Source: Allokutzneria multivorans (GTDB taxonomy: Bacteria; Actinomycetota; Actinomycetes; Mycobacteriales; Pseudonocardiaceae). Taken from it: a DNA stretch of 64,000 bases. Positions 7,748 through 16,123 of the stretch are shown here, piece after piece. A program made the position numbers and the translations under genes. Below the pieces are notes generated by a model. It was not told where the DNA came from. It did not search any database and saw only the letters and a list, made by a program, of their open reading frames with translations. Position 1 is the stretch's first letter. The number at the start of each line of letters is the position of its first letter. The stretch lies in contig NZ_BAABAL010000009.1 in the NCBI RefSeq assembly GCF_039537405.1, positions 354,754 through 418,753 of the forward strand, written 5' to 3'.

Positions 7748-8173
7748 GTGGGTGTGAGCAAGGTTTTGTACACGGCGCGCGCGACGGTGGACGGCGGGCG
7801 TGAGGGCAAGTCGGTCAGCGGGGACGGGCGGCTGGACGTCGCGCTCGCGCCGCCCGCGGAGCTGGGTGGTTCGGGCAACGGCACCAACCCGGAGCAGCTG
7901 TTCGCGGCCGGGTTCGCCGCGTGCTTCCACAGTGCGCTGAAGTTGGTGGCGCGCAAGGCGAAGCAGGACGTAGCCGCCTCAACCGTGGCGGCCGAGGTGG
8001 GCATCGGGCCGCTGGCCGAGGGCGTGGGCTACGGGCTGCGCGTGCACCTCGTCGTGACGCTGCCCGGCCTGGACCGCGCCGTCGCCGCTCAGCTCGTCGA
8101 CGCGGCCGACCAGGTGTGCCCGTACTCCAACGCCACCAGGGGCAACATCCCGGTCACGCACGAGATCGCGTGA
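7748..8173 (+). CDS. ohr: Ohr-type organic hydroperoxide reductase
   Basis: A 141-residue OsmC/Ohr-fold peroxidase. It detoxifies organic hydroperoxides with two redox cysteines: the peroxidatic one in GFAACFHSA and the resolving one in DQVCPYSNA near the C-terminus. Both are present. The N-terminus VLYTARATVDGGREG is typical of Ohr rather than OsmC. The GTG at 7748 (with a second GTG at 7754) sits just after a GAGGAGGAGA site. No OhrR gene is adjacent. The gene follows a two-unit palindromic array that may lie in its promoter or leader. Its 3' end overlaps the convergent membrane protein by 20 bp. Confidence 0.9.
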   Translation: MGVSKVLYTARATVDGGREGKSVSGDGRLDVALAPPAELGGSGNGTNPEQLFAAGFAACFHSALKLVARKAKQDVAASTVAAEVGIGPLAEGVGYGLRVHLVVTLPGLDRAVAAQLVDAADQVCPYSNATRGNIPVTHEIA

Positions 8174-8765
8174 TCTCTGCGGTGACCCCGCGCGCGATGC
8201 GCAGCCACCGCACGATCGCGCCGATCGCCAGCAGCGCGAGGACGATCCCGCCGCCCCGGAAGAACAGGATGTCCATCCAGCTCTTCGTGGCCACCTTCTC
8301 CGGGTCCGAGGCCAGCACCTCGACCCTGACCGGCGTGCCGGAGTCCGCGCGGCCGGGCATCCTGCCCCGGTACTCGACCCCGTTCACCGTGTACTTGCCG
8401 TCGCACGTCGTGGTGCGCCCCTTGGTGGTGCACCCGGCGTAGACCGCGTCGACCGCGATCGTCGGCTTGGCGGCGACCACCGTCTGCGCCAGACCGATGC
8501 CACCGATGAACCCGGCGAACAGCACCAGCACGAGCGCCACGAACGGCCCGTTGGTCGGGAGGTCCTTGCGCACCTGGTGGTAGCGCATCGTGCGCATCGC
8601 CGCGAAGATCATGCCGAGCAGGATGACCGCGCCCGCGAGGACCAGCGCCGCGTCGCTGGGCGCCTCGCCGTCGCGGACGGCGCCGATGACCATGGCCGTG
8701 AGGAACGCCAGCGTCAGCCCGACCATCGCCACGCCGGTCGCCCGGCGGAAGAACAAGAGGTCCAC
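8154..8765 (-). CDS. Membrane protein with extracytoplasmic beta domain (DUF3592-like), unknown function
   Basis: A 203-residue protein with four predicted membrane segments: about 10-30, 42-60, 75-95 and 168-188. Between segments 3 and 4 lies a soluble stretch of about 70 residues with two cysteines (AGCTTKG and TTTCDGKY) and a V-E-Y-R-G-R-M strand pattern reminiscent of DUF3592 proteins. It starts at 8765 with no strong ribosome site. It is convergent with ohr and followed upstream by a foldback element. No function can be assigned. Confidence 0.7.
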   Translation of the reverse strand: MDLLFFRRATGVAMVGLTLAFLTAMVIGAVRDGEAPSDAALVLAGAVILLGMIFAAMRTMRYHQVRKDLPTNGPFVALVLVLFAGFIGGIGLAQTVVAAKPTIAVDAVYAGCTTKGRTTTCDGKYTVNGVEYRGRMPGRADSGTPVRVEVLASDPEKVATKSWMDILFFRGGGIVLALLAIGAIVRWLRIARGVTAEITRSRA

Positions 8766-8814
8766 GACGCGACATCCTGACAGGCTTTCGCCACGCCCGA
8801 GGCGTTATCGGGTT

Positions 8815-9031
8815 CTAGGGCCTGTCCCGCAAGTCGCCGGGTTCGGCGGTCTTCAAGACCTACAAACCCCCGCCCCAGCGGTCTTCAACGACGGCAAACC
8901 TCGCGAGGCTGCTGGGTTTGCGGCGGTTAACGATGATCAACAGAGGGGTTTGGTGGTCTTGAAGACACCCCAACCCCCAGCGGCACCGTGACCGGAATAC
9001 GCAGCTCAACCACTTACAGGACAGGCCCTAG
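8815..9031. mobile_element. Foldback MITE-like element with perfect 13-bp terminal inverted repeats
   Basis: The ends are perfect inverted repeats: CTAGGGCCTGTCC (8815-8827) and its complement (9019-9031), with TA at the outer edge as a possible target duplication. Much of the interior also folds on itself: the left arm around GGTCTTCAAGACCTACAAAC matches the complement of the right arm closely. There is no coding capacity. The right end supplies the TAG stop of the XRE gene (9028-9030). An internally deleted relative lies at 52009-52080. It is probably mobilised in trans by a transposase recognising the GGGCCTGTCC end (inference). Confidence 0.8.
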
Positions 9032-10200
9032 ACAGCCAGCCGGGCTCTCTTCGCCAAACTCGTCAGAGTCGGATTGCTCCGCCTGTGGAGCGAAATCAGG
9101 ACCCGTAGCAGCTCCTGGCTGGTGGGATGCACCTTTGCCATTTGAGGCGCCGCGTCCCATGCCTGCCTGAGTGATTCGAGCGCTCCGTCACGATCCCTCA
9201 TGGCGAGCCGCGCTCGTGAGACGTTCAAGTGCAAGGGCGCGATCCGAGTCGCTGGCACGACGAGCCGCTGCTTGCTCAAGTCGCTCGCGATGCGTAGTGC
9301 GTCGCGATGCCTCTCAAGATCGACGAATGTCGCGACGTCGTGGGTGGCCGTGTTCTCCGGGCCGAAGTGGAGGCCGTGCTCGTCCACGTCCTGCGGAAAC
9401 TCCTGAGCCAGTCGCCATGCGGCCGCCCGGTGCCGTGCCGCTTCGGCCGTGTCGCCGAGCCTTCCAGCCAGTGTCAACCCTCGAAGGTGCAGGATGCCCA
9501 GCGCGAAGGCACGGTCGCGTCCAGTTGTGGATGCCTCGGTGCGGACGATCGATCGTTCGACGATGGCGAGTCCGCTCTGGAAGTCACCTGAGTTCAGAAA
9601 GGCACCAGCCGCATCGCGCGAGGCTACGGCGGCAGCCACAGCGGTGGCGCGCTCGGCGGCCAGCTGTTGCTTGACGACGGCGAGGTCGGCGAGATCCATC
9701 CACCGATGCCGAGCGGCGAGCCAGTAGACGCTGCTGTAGACGTCGGCCACCAATCCCCATGCCGAGGGCGTTCCCGATGAATGAGCGTGATCGGTGGACC
9801 GCGCCAACAGATTCGGAAGTCTCGCCAAGACTCCCGAGAGGTCGGCGCTACCGCGCAGCCTGACGAGTTCCCTCAGGTCGTCACGAATCGCCTTCGGCGT
9901 GATCACACTGTCGTTGGGCAGGTCGAACCGCCGTATCGTCGCGCGCAGCTCGTCAAGAGCGTTCGCGTCGTCGCGTTCGACAGGGGCGCTGCCGAGAATG
10001 TGGTCCAGGGTCGTGCCCATCGCCGTGGCGAGATCTGCGGCCACGGGTTGGGTCAGCGTCCGGATGCCGGTCTCGATCTTGGTCAGCAGCGAGAGCGACA
10101 CGCCTGCCTTGCGGGCGAGCGAGGCCTGACTCATGTTGCGTTCTTTGCGGAGAACAGCGACATTCCGGCCCGGTCCTGGTGTGGTCGTCTCGCGACTCAT
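9028..10200 (-). CDS. XRE-family regulator with long helical C-terminal domain
   Basis: A 390-residue protein. Residues 10-70 are an HTH_31-type domain (VAVLRKERNMSQASLARKAGVSLSLLTKIETG). The remaining 320 residues are alpha-helical and TPR-like (ALGILHLRGLTLAGRLGDTAEA, then LRQAWDAAP), the layout of Streptomyces-type pleiotropic XRE regulators. It is divergent from the radical SAM gene at 10281, with an 80-bp shared promoter gap, so it is the likely regulator of the RiPP cassette. The stop codon is contributed by the inserted foldback element, so the original C-terminus may have been slightly different. It starts at ATG 10200. Confidence 0.85.
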   Translation of the reverse strand: MSRETTTPGPGRNVAVLRKERNMSQASLARKAGVSLSLLTKIETGIRTLTQPVAADLATAMGTTLDHILGSAPVERDDANALDELRATIRRFDLPNDSVITPKAIRDDLRELVRLRGSADLSGVLARLPNLLARSTDHAHSSGTPSAWGLVADVYSSVYWLAARHRWMDLADLAVVKQQLAAERATAVAAAVASRDAAGAFLNSGDFQSGLAIVERSIVRTEASTTGRDRAFALGILHLRGLTLAGRLGDTAEAARHRAAAWRLAQEFPQDVDEHGLHFGPENTATHDVATFVDLERHRDALRIASDLSKQRLVVPATRIAPLHLNVSRARLAMRDRDGALESLRQAWDAAPQMAKVHPTSQELLRVLISLHRRSNPTLTSLAKRARLAV

Positions 10201-10280
10201 ACTCCAGCCTTCCCGCAGCAGAAGCCCCTATGCATCTTCGCAGAAGTTGAACCTGTCGAGCCGTCGATTGTGAAAGAAGT

Positions 10281-11426
10281 GTGTCGGTTCGGGCGCGCCG
10301 TGAGGTGTTCACTGAACTGGTGCCTGCTTCGATCGACTACAGCAGATTCGTCCAACCGTCCGTTGTCGTCATGCAGCCCACGACCTTGTGCAATCTCGAC
10401 TGTGCCTACTGCTACCTCCCCGCACGGCACAGAGCCCTCAACATGCTTCCGGCGGTCGCCCGGGCTGTCGCTTCGTCCGTTGCTCATTGGACGGCGCGAC
10501 GGCGCGTCGAGATCTGTTGGCACGGCGGTGAGCCGCTGACTCTCGGACGTGACTACCTGAGTTCGCTCATGGATGCGTTCGACGGCCTCGACGTGGTCCA
10601 CAGCATCCAGACCAACTCAACGCTCATCACGCCCGAGTGGTCGCGGTTCCTCTTGGACCGCCGCGTCCGGGTGGGGGTGAGCATCGACGGGCCGAGGCGA
10701 AGCAACGGTGACCGCGTCGATCGTGCTGGCCGCCACGCCTACGAGCGCATTCACCGTGGTATCCGGCAGCTGGTTGGTGACGGGCACGAGGTCTCAGCGA
10801 TCGCGGTCGTGTCGGACCCGACCCCGCGACGCGCTCGATCCCTCTACTCGTTCGTCTCCGAATTGGGGTGCACGTGGCTCGGGGTCAACATCGAGGAGCG
10901 GGAGGGGGCGAACACCCGGCGGAACAGTTTCATCTCCGACGAGGTCGTCGGATTCTGGGCGGAGCTCTTCGGGGAGTGGAGCAGGCAACCTCGTGTCCGT
11001 TTGCGCGAGGCGCAGCGTGCTCTGGCCTACGCGCAAGGTGTTCTCAACGGCCAGAAGTTCGCAACGTCCACTATGGACCCTCTGCCCTCTGTTGCGTGGA
11101 ACGGTGAGGTCACCCTGTTCTCGCCCGAACTGGTCGGCTACAGCTCTGCGCGTTTGGGTGAGTTCAGTTGTGGTTCCGTTCTGCGTACTTCTCTGGATGA
11201 GCTCATCAGGCGTGGTTCTCGTGCGCCTTGGGTCGCTGAGTTCTTGCGTGGAGCTCGTCGCTGTCGCGTCTCGTGCGACTACTTCGACTTCTGCGGTGGC
11301 GGTACCGCGGCCAACCGCTACTTCGAAACTGGACGGATGGACTCCACAGAAACGGACTACTGCCGCAACAGCAAGAAGGCACTGATGGAAGGAGTGCTCG
11401 CACATGTCAGCACCATCGCTCGCTGA
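10281..11426 (+). CDS. amcB: Radical SAM/SPASM peptide maturase (cyclophane-forming, AmcB-like)
   Basis: A 381-residue radical SAM enzyme. C37, C41 and C44 in the motif CNLDCAYCY ligate the [4Fe-4S]-SAM cluster. HGGEPL and SIDGP are further rSAM core motifs. The C-terminal SPASM-like region has cysteines in FSCGS, RCRVSCDYFDFCGGG and DYC for auxiliary clusters. The gene overlaps by 23 bp a small frame rich in W-D-x motifs, the arrangement of enzymes that link Trp to the beta-carbon of the residue two positions later (three-residue cyclophanes). The match to the group named AmcB is from memory. It starts at GTG 10281, with an alternative GTG at 10305. Neither has a strong ribosome site. Confidence 0.82.
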   Translation: MSVRARREVFTELVPASIDYSRFVQPSVVVMQPTTLCNLDCAYCYLPARHRALNMLPAVARAVASSVAHWTARRRVEICWHGGEPLTLGRDYLSSLMDAFDGLDVVHSIQTNSTLITPEWSRFLLDRRVRVGVSIDGPRRSNGDRVDRAGRHAYERIHRGIRQLVGDGHEVSAIAVVSDPTPRRARSLYSFVSELGCTWLGVNIEEREGANTRRNSFISDEVVGFWAELFGEWSRQPRVRLREAQRALAYAQGVLNGQKFATSTMDPLPSVAWNGEVTLFSPELVGYSSARLGEFSCGSVLRTSLDELIRRGSRAPWVAEFLRGARRCRVSCDYFDFCGGGTAANRYFETGRMDSTETDYCRNSKKALMEGVLAHVSTIAR

Positions 11427-11589
11427 GCGCGTCCGGTCATGCGAAGCAGAGTTCCGAACACTCGCCGGGCTCCTTCCGCCCGAGCGGCCGAGTCAGAACT
11501 GGGACAGCCGTCCAACTTGGGACGACAAGCCGGGCGGCAGACCCTGGGACAACAAGCCCAGCTGGGACAACTGGGCAAAGAAGAGATAG
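11404..11589 (+). CDS. amcA: RiPP precursor peptide with four W-D-x motifs (multiple-cyclophane type, AmcA-like)
   Basis: A 61-residue peptide. Residues 1-30 form a plausible helical leader (LAERVRSCEAEFRTLAGLLP). The core from residue 31 contains W33-D-S, W39-D-D, W48-D-N and W54-D-N, each followed by a basic residue or Trp and spaced by Pro/Gly: exactly the Trp-x-(Ser/Asp/Asn) triads used for three-residue cyclophanes. It ends in W57 and a basic tail. The ATG at 11404 has a GGAAGGAGTG site and lies inside the maturase gene, which argues for coupled expression. No exporter or protease is adjacent. Modification and bioactivity are inferred. Confidence 0.82.
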   Translation: MSAPSLAERVRSCEAEFRTLAGLLPPERPSQNWDSRPTWDDKPGGRPWDNKPSWDNWAKKR

Positions 11590-11593
11590 GTGC

Positions 11594-12256
11594 CTAGTCC
11601 CGCACGGACAGCCCGGCCTCGGTCGCCAGTTCGACCGCGACCGAGACGGCTTGTGCGCGGGTGATCTCCGCGCCTCGCAAGTTGTGCAGGCCTCGCGCAC
11701 CCTCCAGACGCGACGTGCCCAGATCGCACCGGGAAGCACCGGAGACGTCGAACTCCGTTCCCGCGAAATCGCAGTCGGCGAACACGATGTTGGAGATATC
11801 GCCCGAGATCCGCGCTTCGCGGAACGAACAACTCCGGAACGCGGCGATGCCCTTCACCCGCTCCACGTGGATGTCGGCGTAGTCCAAGCGGCATCCGTCG
11901 AAGAACAGGTCGGCCGCGTGCTCAACGGACAACCGCAGCCCGATCGCCCGGCACCGCACCAATTCCACGCGCCGTGCGTCGACGCGTTTGAGGACGGCGT
12001 TGGACAGGTCGACGTCGGTCAGGAGCACATCGGACAGGTGGAGCGGGGCCAGCCGAGCGTCGGTGAGGTTCACCTGCCGCACGGTGCTGGCAGTCAGCGA
12101 ACCTTCTCCGACGGCACCGGTTTGGTCGAGATCGTGCACGAGTGCCTCGGACAGGTCGAACTCGCCTCGCAGCCCCGCACCGTCCTCGACGAGGTCCTCA
12201 AGCTCGATCGTCGGTCGCTGGATCGAGCGCCCGGCAACCACTTCCAGGAAGTCCAC
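11594..12256 (-). CDS. Pentapeptide-repeat protein
   Basis: A 220-residue protein dominated by A(D/N)LXX-type pentapeptides from about residue 25 to 200 (for example VNLTDARLAPLHLSDVLLTDVDLSNAVL and FAAFRSCSFREARI patterns). It should fold as a right-handed quadrilateral beta-helix. It ends 5 bp after the precursor-peptide stop, convergently. Qnr/MfpA/McbG-like members protect gyrase against toxins, so an immunity role beside a RiPP cassette is conceivable. But the gene is on the opposite strand and the family is functionally broad, so this is only a hypothesis. Confidence 0.85.
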   Translation of the reverse strand: MDFLEVVAGRSIQRPTIELEDLVEDGAGLRGEFDLSEALVHDLDQTGAVGEGSLTASTVRQVNLTDARLAPLHLSDVLLTDVDLSNAVLKRVDARRVELVRCRAIGLRLSVEHAADLFFDGCRLDYADIHVERVKGIAAFRSCSFREARISGDISNIVFADCDFAGTEFDVSGASRCDLGTSRLEGARGLHNLRGAEITRAQAVSVAVELATEAGLSVRD

Positions 12257-12320
12257 CGCCCGAGCCTACTGAATCGCACGGTGACTAGGCTTGGTGGAAG
12301 TGCTGAGGGGGAGGGGAAAG

Positions 12321-12824
12321 ATGGCGATCCGGCCGTTGCGGTACTTCGGTGATCCGGTGTTGAAGTCGCCGTCGGATCCGGTGACGGTGTTCGACGCCAA
12401 GCTGAAGTCGCTCGTGGACGATCTGATGGAGTCGGTGACGCTGCCGGGGCGCGCGGGGTTGGCGGCGCCGCAGATCGGGGTGGGGGCGCGCGCGTTCAGC
12501 TACCTGGTGGACGGCAGGCACGGGTACGTGGTGAACCCGGTGATCGTGGAGCTGTCGGAGAAGGTCCACGACGGACTGGAGGGCTGCCTTTCGGTGCCGG
12601 GAATGAACTTCCCGACGCGCAGAGCGACCTTCGCGACGGTGCGCGGGGTGGACGTGAACAACGAGCCGGTGGTGGTGAGCGGGCGCGGAGAGCTGGCGCG
12701 CTGCCTCCAGCACGAGACGGACCACCTGGACGGGCTGCTCTACCTGGACCGGCTCGATCCCGCTCAGCGCAAGGAAGCCTTCCGCCTGGCCCGCGCCTCG
12801 GACTGGTTCTGGAAGGCGCGCTGA
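12321..12824 (+). CDS. def: Peptide deformylase
   Basis: A 167-residue PDF that removes the N-formyl group from nascent proteins. The three signature motifs are present in order: GLAAPQIG (about residue 47), EGCLSVPG with the metal-binding Cys, and HETDHLDG with the two metal-binding His and the catalytic Glu. The ATG at 12321 follows GAGGGGAAAG; the upstream frame is not conserved-looking. It reads divergently from the pentapeptide gene and is followed by DUF3040 after a 65-bp gap. Actinomycetes often have two or three PDFs, so this may be a secondary copy. Confidence 0.93.
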   Translation: MAIRPLRYFGDPVLKSPSDPVTVFDAKLKSLVDDLMESVTLPGRAGLAAPQIGVGARAFSYLVDGRHGYVVNPVIVELSEKVHDGLEGCLSVPGMNFPTRRATFATVRGVDVNNEPVVVSGRGELARCLQHETDHLDGLLYLDRLDPAQRKEAFRLARASDWFWKAR

Positions 12825-12889
12825 GTTTGACCGGCGGCACGGCAGGGCACCCGGGGAGCCACCAGCCTCGCGCAGCCACGGGAGCCGCC

Positions 12890-13207
12890 ATGCTGAGCCA
12901 GGACGACCAGGCCCGCTTTCGGGAGATCGAACGCCACCTCGCCCAGGAGGACCCCCGCTTCGCGCGTGCGCTCAGCGAGGGCCGTCCGCGGCGTCCTGCG
13001 GGGGACGTCAGCTGGTGGGCGGTGACGGTGTTCGCGCTCTCCCTGGTGACGATCGCCGTCGCGGTGGTGGCGTTGTCGTTCTCGTTGCTGCTCTTCGGAG
13101 TCGTGCTGATCGGCGCATCGATGTTGTTGCGCCGCAGGCACGTCCACCGGGGCCAGCGGCTCAGTCCACCGCGCGAGCAGCCTCCCGGCGCCGCTGCGGC
13201 AGGCTGA
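12890..13207 (+). CDS. DUF3040 membrane protein
   Basis: A 105-residue protein beginning MLSQDDQARFREIERHLAQEDPRFA, the family's hallmark amphipathic N-terminus. Two adjoining transmembrane segments (about 42-62 and 65-80) and a basic, proline-rich tail follow. The family is Actinobacteria-specific and of unknown function. The start at 12890 is chosen at the conserved MLS. The 3' end overlaps the convergent NCS1 permease gene by 47 bp. Confidence 0.88.
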   Translation: MLSQDDQARFREIERHLAQEDPRFARALSEGRPRRPAGDVSWWAVTVFALSLVTIAVAVVALSFSLLLFGVVLIGASMLLRRRHVHRGQRLSPPREQPPGAAAAG

Positions 13208-14720
13208 GCAGCACGTAGGCCCCGAGCGCGACGACGAGCCCGACGGCCCAGCTGTAGTCGTAGAGCGGCTTCAGGAACGGGATCAGGCCGTCCTCGGGGA
13301 AGGGGCCCTTGCCCGGCACGGAGTACGCGCCACCGACGGCCGCGACGCTGCCGAGGACGGTGGCGAACACCGCGTTGATGTTCCAGCCGCCGGTGAACCA
13401 GTACCGCCCGCCGCGCTCGTACAGATCGGGCAGGTGCAACGTCTTCTTGCCCAGCACCCAGTACCCGGCGGCGAGCACGCCCGCGATGGAGCCGAGCAGG
13501 CCGCCGTAGAAGCCGAGCCACACGTAGATGTAGATGTTGGGGTCGGCGACGAGGTGCCACGGCTGGATGGCGATGCCGAGCACGCCGGTGATCAGCCCGC
13601 CGACGCGGAAGCTGATCAGCCGGGGCGCGGCGTTGGAGAAGTCGTAGGACGGGCTGACCACGTTGGCCGCCACGTTCACCGACAGGGTCGCCACCATCAC
13701 GGTGAACAGGCTCAGCGCCACCACAAGCGGGTTGTCGAACTTCTCGGTGAGCTTGATCGGGTCCCAGATCGCCTCGCCGTAGATCACCGCCGTGCCCGAC
13801 GTGATGAAGATCGACAGCAGCGCGAAGAAGGACATCGTGGTGGGCAGGCCGAGCACCTGGCCCCACGCCTGCTGCCGCTGGCTGCCGCCGAAGCGGGTGA
13901 AGTCCGGCATGTTCAGCGACAGCGTCGACCAGAAGGCGATCATGCCCATCAGCGAGGGCGCGAACACGCTCCAGAACTCGATGCCCCAGCCGAGCTTGGA
14001 GGGCTGCTCCAGGATCGGACCGACGCCGCCCGCCTCGATCAGCACCCACACCAGCAGCGCGACGGCGGCCACGATCACGAACGGCGCTGCCCAGTTCTCG
14101 AAGCGCCGCAACGTGTCCATGCCCCGCCAGATGATCACCATCTGCACGGCCCAGAAGAACAGGAAGGCCGCCCACAGCGTCCACGGCTGGCCGAACACCC
14201 GGTCGGCGTCGCGCCACCACGAGCCGAGCAGCTTCCCGGCCAGCGCGTAGATCGCCTCGCCGCCGATCCAGGTCTGGATGCCGAACCACCCGCAGGCGAT
14301 GAAAGCCCGCAGCAGCCCGGCGAAGTTCGCCCCGCGCACCCCGTAGAAGGCGCGCGCGAACACCGGGAACGGCACGCCGTACTTGGTGCCCGCGTGGCTG
14401 TTGAGCAACATCGGGATGAGCACCAGCAGGTTCCCGAGCGTGATGGTGACGAAGGCCTGCACCCAGCTCATGCCCAGCGCGATCAGCCCGGAGGCCAACA
14501 GGTAGCTGGGGATGTTGTGCGCCATCCCGATCCACAGCGCGGCGAAGTTGTAGGTGGTCCAGGTGCGCTTGGCCACCGGGACCGGGGCCAGCTCCTCGTT
14601 GTAGTACGGGCTGTGCTCGATCGAGGCCGGATCGGCGAGCTCCACCCGTCCGTCGGCTTGCGCGATCTGACCGGCTTCGCTGGGTGTGGAGGAGGGCGGT
14701 GTGGAGGAGGGCAGCGCCAT
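13161..14720 (-). CDS. NCS1-family nucleobase/hydantoin/allantoin:cation symporter
   Basis: A 519-residue permease with about 12 membrane segments. The NCS1 signatures are visible: a tryptophan-rich N-terminal WTTYNFAALWIGMAHNIPSY, NSHAGTKYGVPFPVFARAFYGVRGAN on the first core helix, and WWRDADRVFGQPW. Members import cytosine, purines, allantoin, hydantoins, thiamine or uracil with H+ or Na+. The substrate is not decidable here; no catabolic genes adjoin. The ATG at 14720 has an ACGAGGAGT site. A perfect inverted repeat at 14783-14806 lies in its promoter region. Confidence 0.9.
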   Translation of the reverse strand: MALPSSTPPSSTPSEAGQIAQADGRVELADPASIEHSPYYNEELAPVPVAKRTWTTYNFAALWIGMAHNIPSYLLASGLIALGMSWVQAFVTITLGNLLVLIPMLLNSHAGTKYGVPFPVFARAFYGVRGANFAGLLRAFIACGWFGIQTWIGGEAIYALAGKLLGSWWRDADRVFGQPWTLWAAFLFFWAVQMVIIWRGMDTLRRFENWAAPFVIVAAVALLVWVLIEAGGVGPILEQPSKLGWGIEFWSVFAPSLMGMIAFWSTLSLNMPDFTRFGGSQRQQAWGQVLGLPTTMSFFALLSIFITSGTAVIYGEAIWDPIKLTEKFDNPLVVALSLFTVMVATLSVNVAANVVSPSYDFSNAAPRLISFRVGGLITGVLGIAIQPWHLVADPNIYIYVWLGFYGGLLGSIAGVLAAGYWVLGKKTLHLPDLYERGGRYWFTGGWNINAVFATVLGSVAAVGGAYSVPGKGPFPEDGLIPFLKPLYDYSWAVGLVVALGAYVLLSLPQRRREAARAVD

Positions 14721-14782
14721 CGGTCACTCCTCGTTTCTGCTGGTGGGCACACATCGTCGGGGGCGGGGGCCGAGCGCGGGAG

Positions 14783-14806
14783 TGGCAAAGTGTCACAGCT
14801 TTGCCA
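14783..14806. promoter_or_regulatory. Perfect 8-bp inverted repeat upstream of the NCS1 permease
   Basis: TGGCAAAG-N8-CTTTGCCA, 63 bp upstream of the permease start. The perfect arms and the position fit an operator for an unidentified dimeric regulator. There is no T-run after it, which argues against a terminator for the GH5 gene side. Confidence 0.55.
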
Positions 14807-14881
14807 AGTTGACCACACACTCTGTCCATTCGCGCCCCGCCGAAGGTGCCCACCAGCAGCGAGGTTCAGCCGTTCAGTCGA

Positions 14882-15910
14882 TCAGCCGCGAACGCGGTCC
14901 CTGATCCACCGCCCGGCCTCCTTCAGCACACCGGTCCCGGCGAAGGAGTTGCCCGCGCACGTGCCCTCCTTGAACACCGCGCCCGAGCGGTGGTCGTCGG
15001 AGAAGTTCCAGTTGATCCAGCTGATCTTCTTCTGCGCCATCAGGTCGAGGTAGCGCTGCGACCGGCCGAAGTCGTTGGCGCCCTCGCCCGCGGAGTTCTG
15101 CGTGCCGAACTCCGTCACGAAGACCGGGAGCTTGTCGGCCGCCCGCGACAGGGTGTTCAGGTAGGTGTCGTCGTGCGAGGCCGCGTAGAAGTGGAAGGTG
15201 TACATGAGGTTCCCGAGTGTCAGCGGGTTGTTCGCCACCTCGGACTCGTTCTTGCCGTAGGAGACGCCGAAGGAGGACCACGCCGGGGTGCCGACGAGGA
15301 CGACCGCGTCGCTGTCCTTGGCGCGGATCACCGGGATCAGCTGCTCGGCGTAGCTCTTCACCCGCGACCACGTGACGCTGCCGCCGTTGGGCTCGTTGGC
15401 GATCTCGTAGAGGATGTTGGTCTTGTTCTTGTGCCGCTCGGCGATCTCGGTGAAGAAGGTCTTGGCGCGCGCCAGGTTGTGGTTGGGGTCGCCCGGCGTG
15501 AGCATGTGCCAGTCGACCAGCGCGTACATGCCGCGCCGCGTGGCCTCCTCGATGTAGTTGTGCACCATGTCGGTGAACTTGCGCGGGTTGGTCTCGTAGC
15601 CGCCCTCCTGGATGTACATGGAGATCCGCAGGACGTCAGCGCCCCAGTCGTTGGCGAGCGCGTCCAGCGAGGCGGGCTTCACGCACTGGCTGTACCACTG
15701 GATGCCGTGCGTGCTCATGCCGCGCAGCTGGATCTGCTGACCGCTGGAGTTGCAGAGTTTCGTTCCACAGACCCGGAGCTGGCCGTTCGCCGCAGCGAAA
15801 GAGCCCGCGGGCAGAGCGGAAGCCTCAGCTGCTGATGCGCTCGGTACGAGCAGGGCGCCCGCGAAGACAGCGGCCGCTGAGACGAGCGTGCGAAGCGTGT
15901 GCCGACCCAT
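14882..15910 (-). CDS. Secreted GH5-family endoglucanase/glycanase
   Basis: A 342-residue secreted hydrolase. Residues 1-27 are a Sec signal peptide (basic start, hydrophobic core, ending SASA-A). The (beta/alpha)8 domain shows GH5 landmarks: LRGMSTHGIQWY, the DVLRISMY strand, YALVDWHML, acid/base Glu in ANEPNGG (about residue 172) and nucleophile Glu in FVTEFGTQ (about residue 267). It should cleave beta-1,4-glucans such as cellulose. No carbohydrate-binding module is attached. The ATG at 15910 has a GGAGGAGAAG site; an upstream ATG is possible but would spoil the signal peptide. Confidence 0.92.
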   Translation of the reverse strand: MGRHTLRTLVSAAAVFAGALLVPSASAAEASALPAGSFAAANGQLRVCGTKLCNSSGQQIQLRGMSTHGIQWYSQCVKPASLDALANDWGADVLRISMYIQEGGYETNPRKFTDMVHNYIEEATRRGMYALVDWHMLTPGDPNHNLARAKTFFTEIAERHKNKTNILYEIANEPNGGSVTWSRVKSYAEQLIPVIRAKDSDAVVLVGTPAWSSFGVSYGKNESEVANNPLTLGNLMYTFHFYAASHDDTYLNTLSRAADKLPVFVTEFGTQNSAGEGANDFGRSQRYLDLMAQKKISWINWNFSDDHRSGAVFKEGTCAGNSFAGTGVLKEAGRWIRDRVRG

Positions 15911-16017
15911 CACTTCTCCTCCCGGAACGGAAGTCGGTGCAGGGATCACCGAGGGGACTTCCGGATGGCGTGCGGCGGCGGTTGGTGCTGCGTGTCGGGA
16001 AACCGGTAAATAGTTAA

Positions 16018-16031
16018 GTTAGTTTCCTAAC
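16018..16031. promoter_or_regulatory. Candidate operator GTTAG-TTTC-CTAAC
   Basis: A 14-bp palindrome in the 213-bp gap between the divergent GH5 and ArsR-like/MFS genes. It sits in an AT-rich patch with a GGAAAC...GTTTCC pair around it. It is probably bound by the ArsR-like protein at 16124 (inference). Confidence 0.5.
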
Positions 16032-16123
16032 AGTGGTGACCGATGCTAGTGAGCTGGATCACCGAGAGTCAACCGGCAAAGAACCGTTTGACGGTGGGGT
16101 GCCCGCCGGGTCAGACTCGGGGC

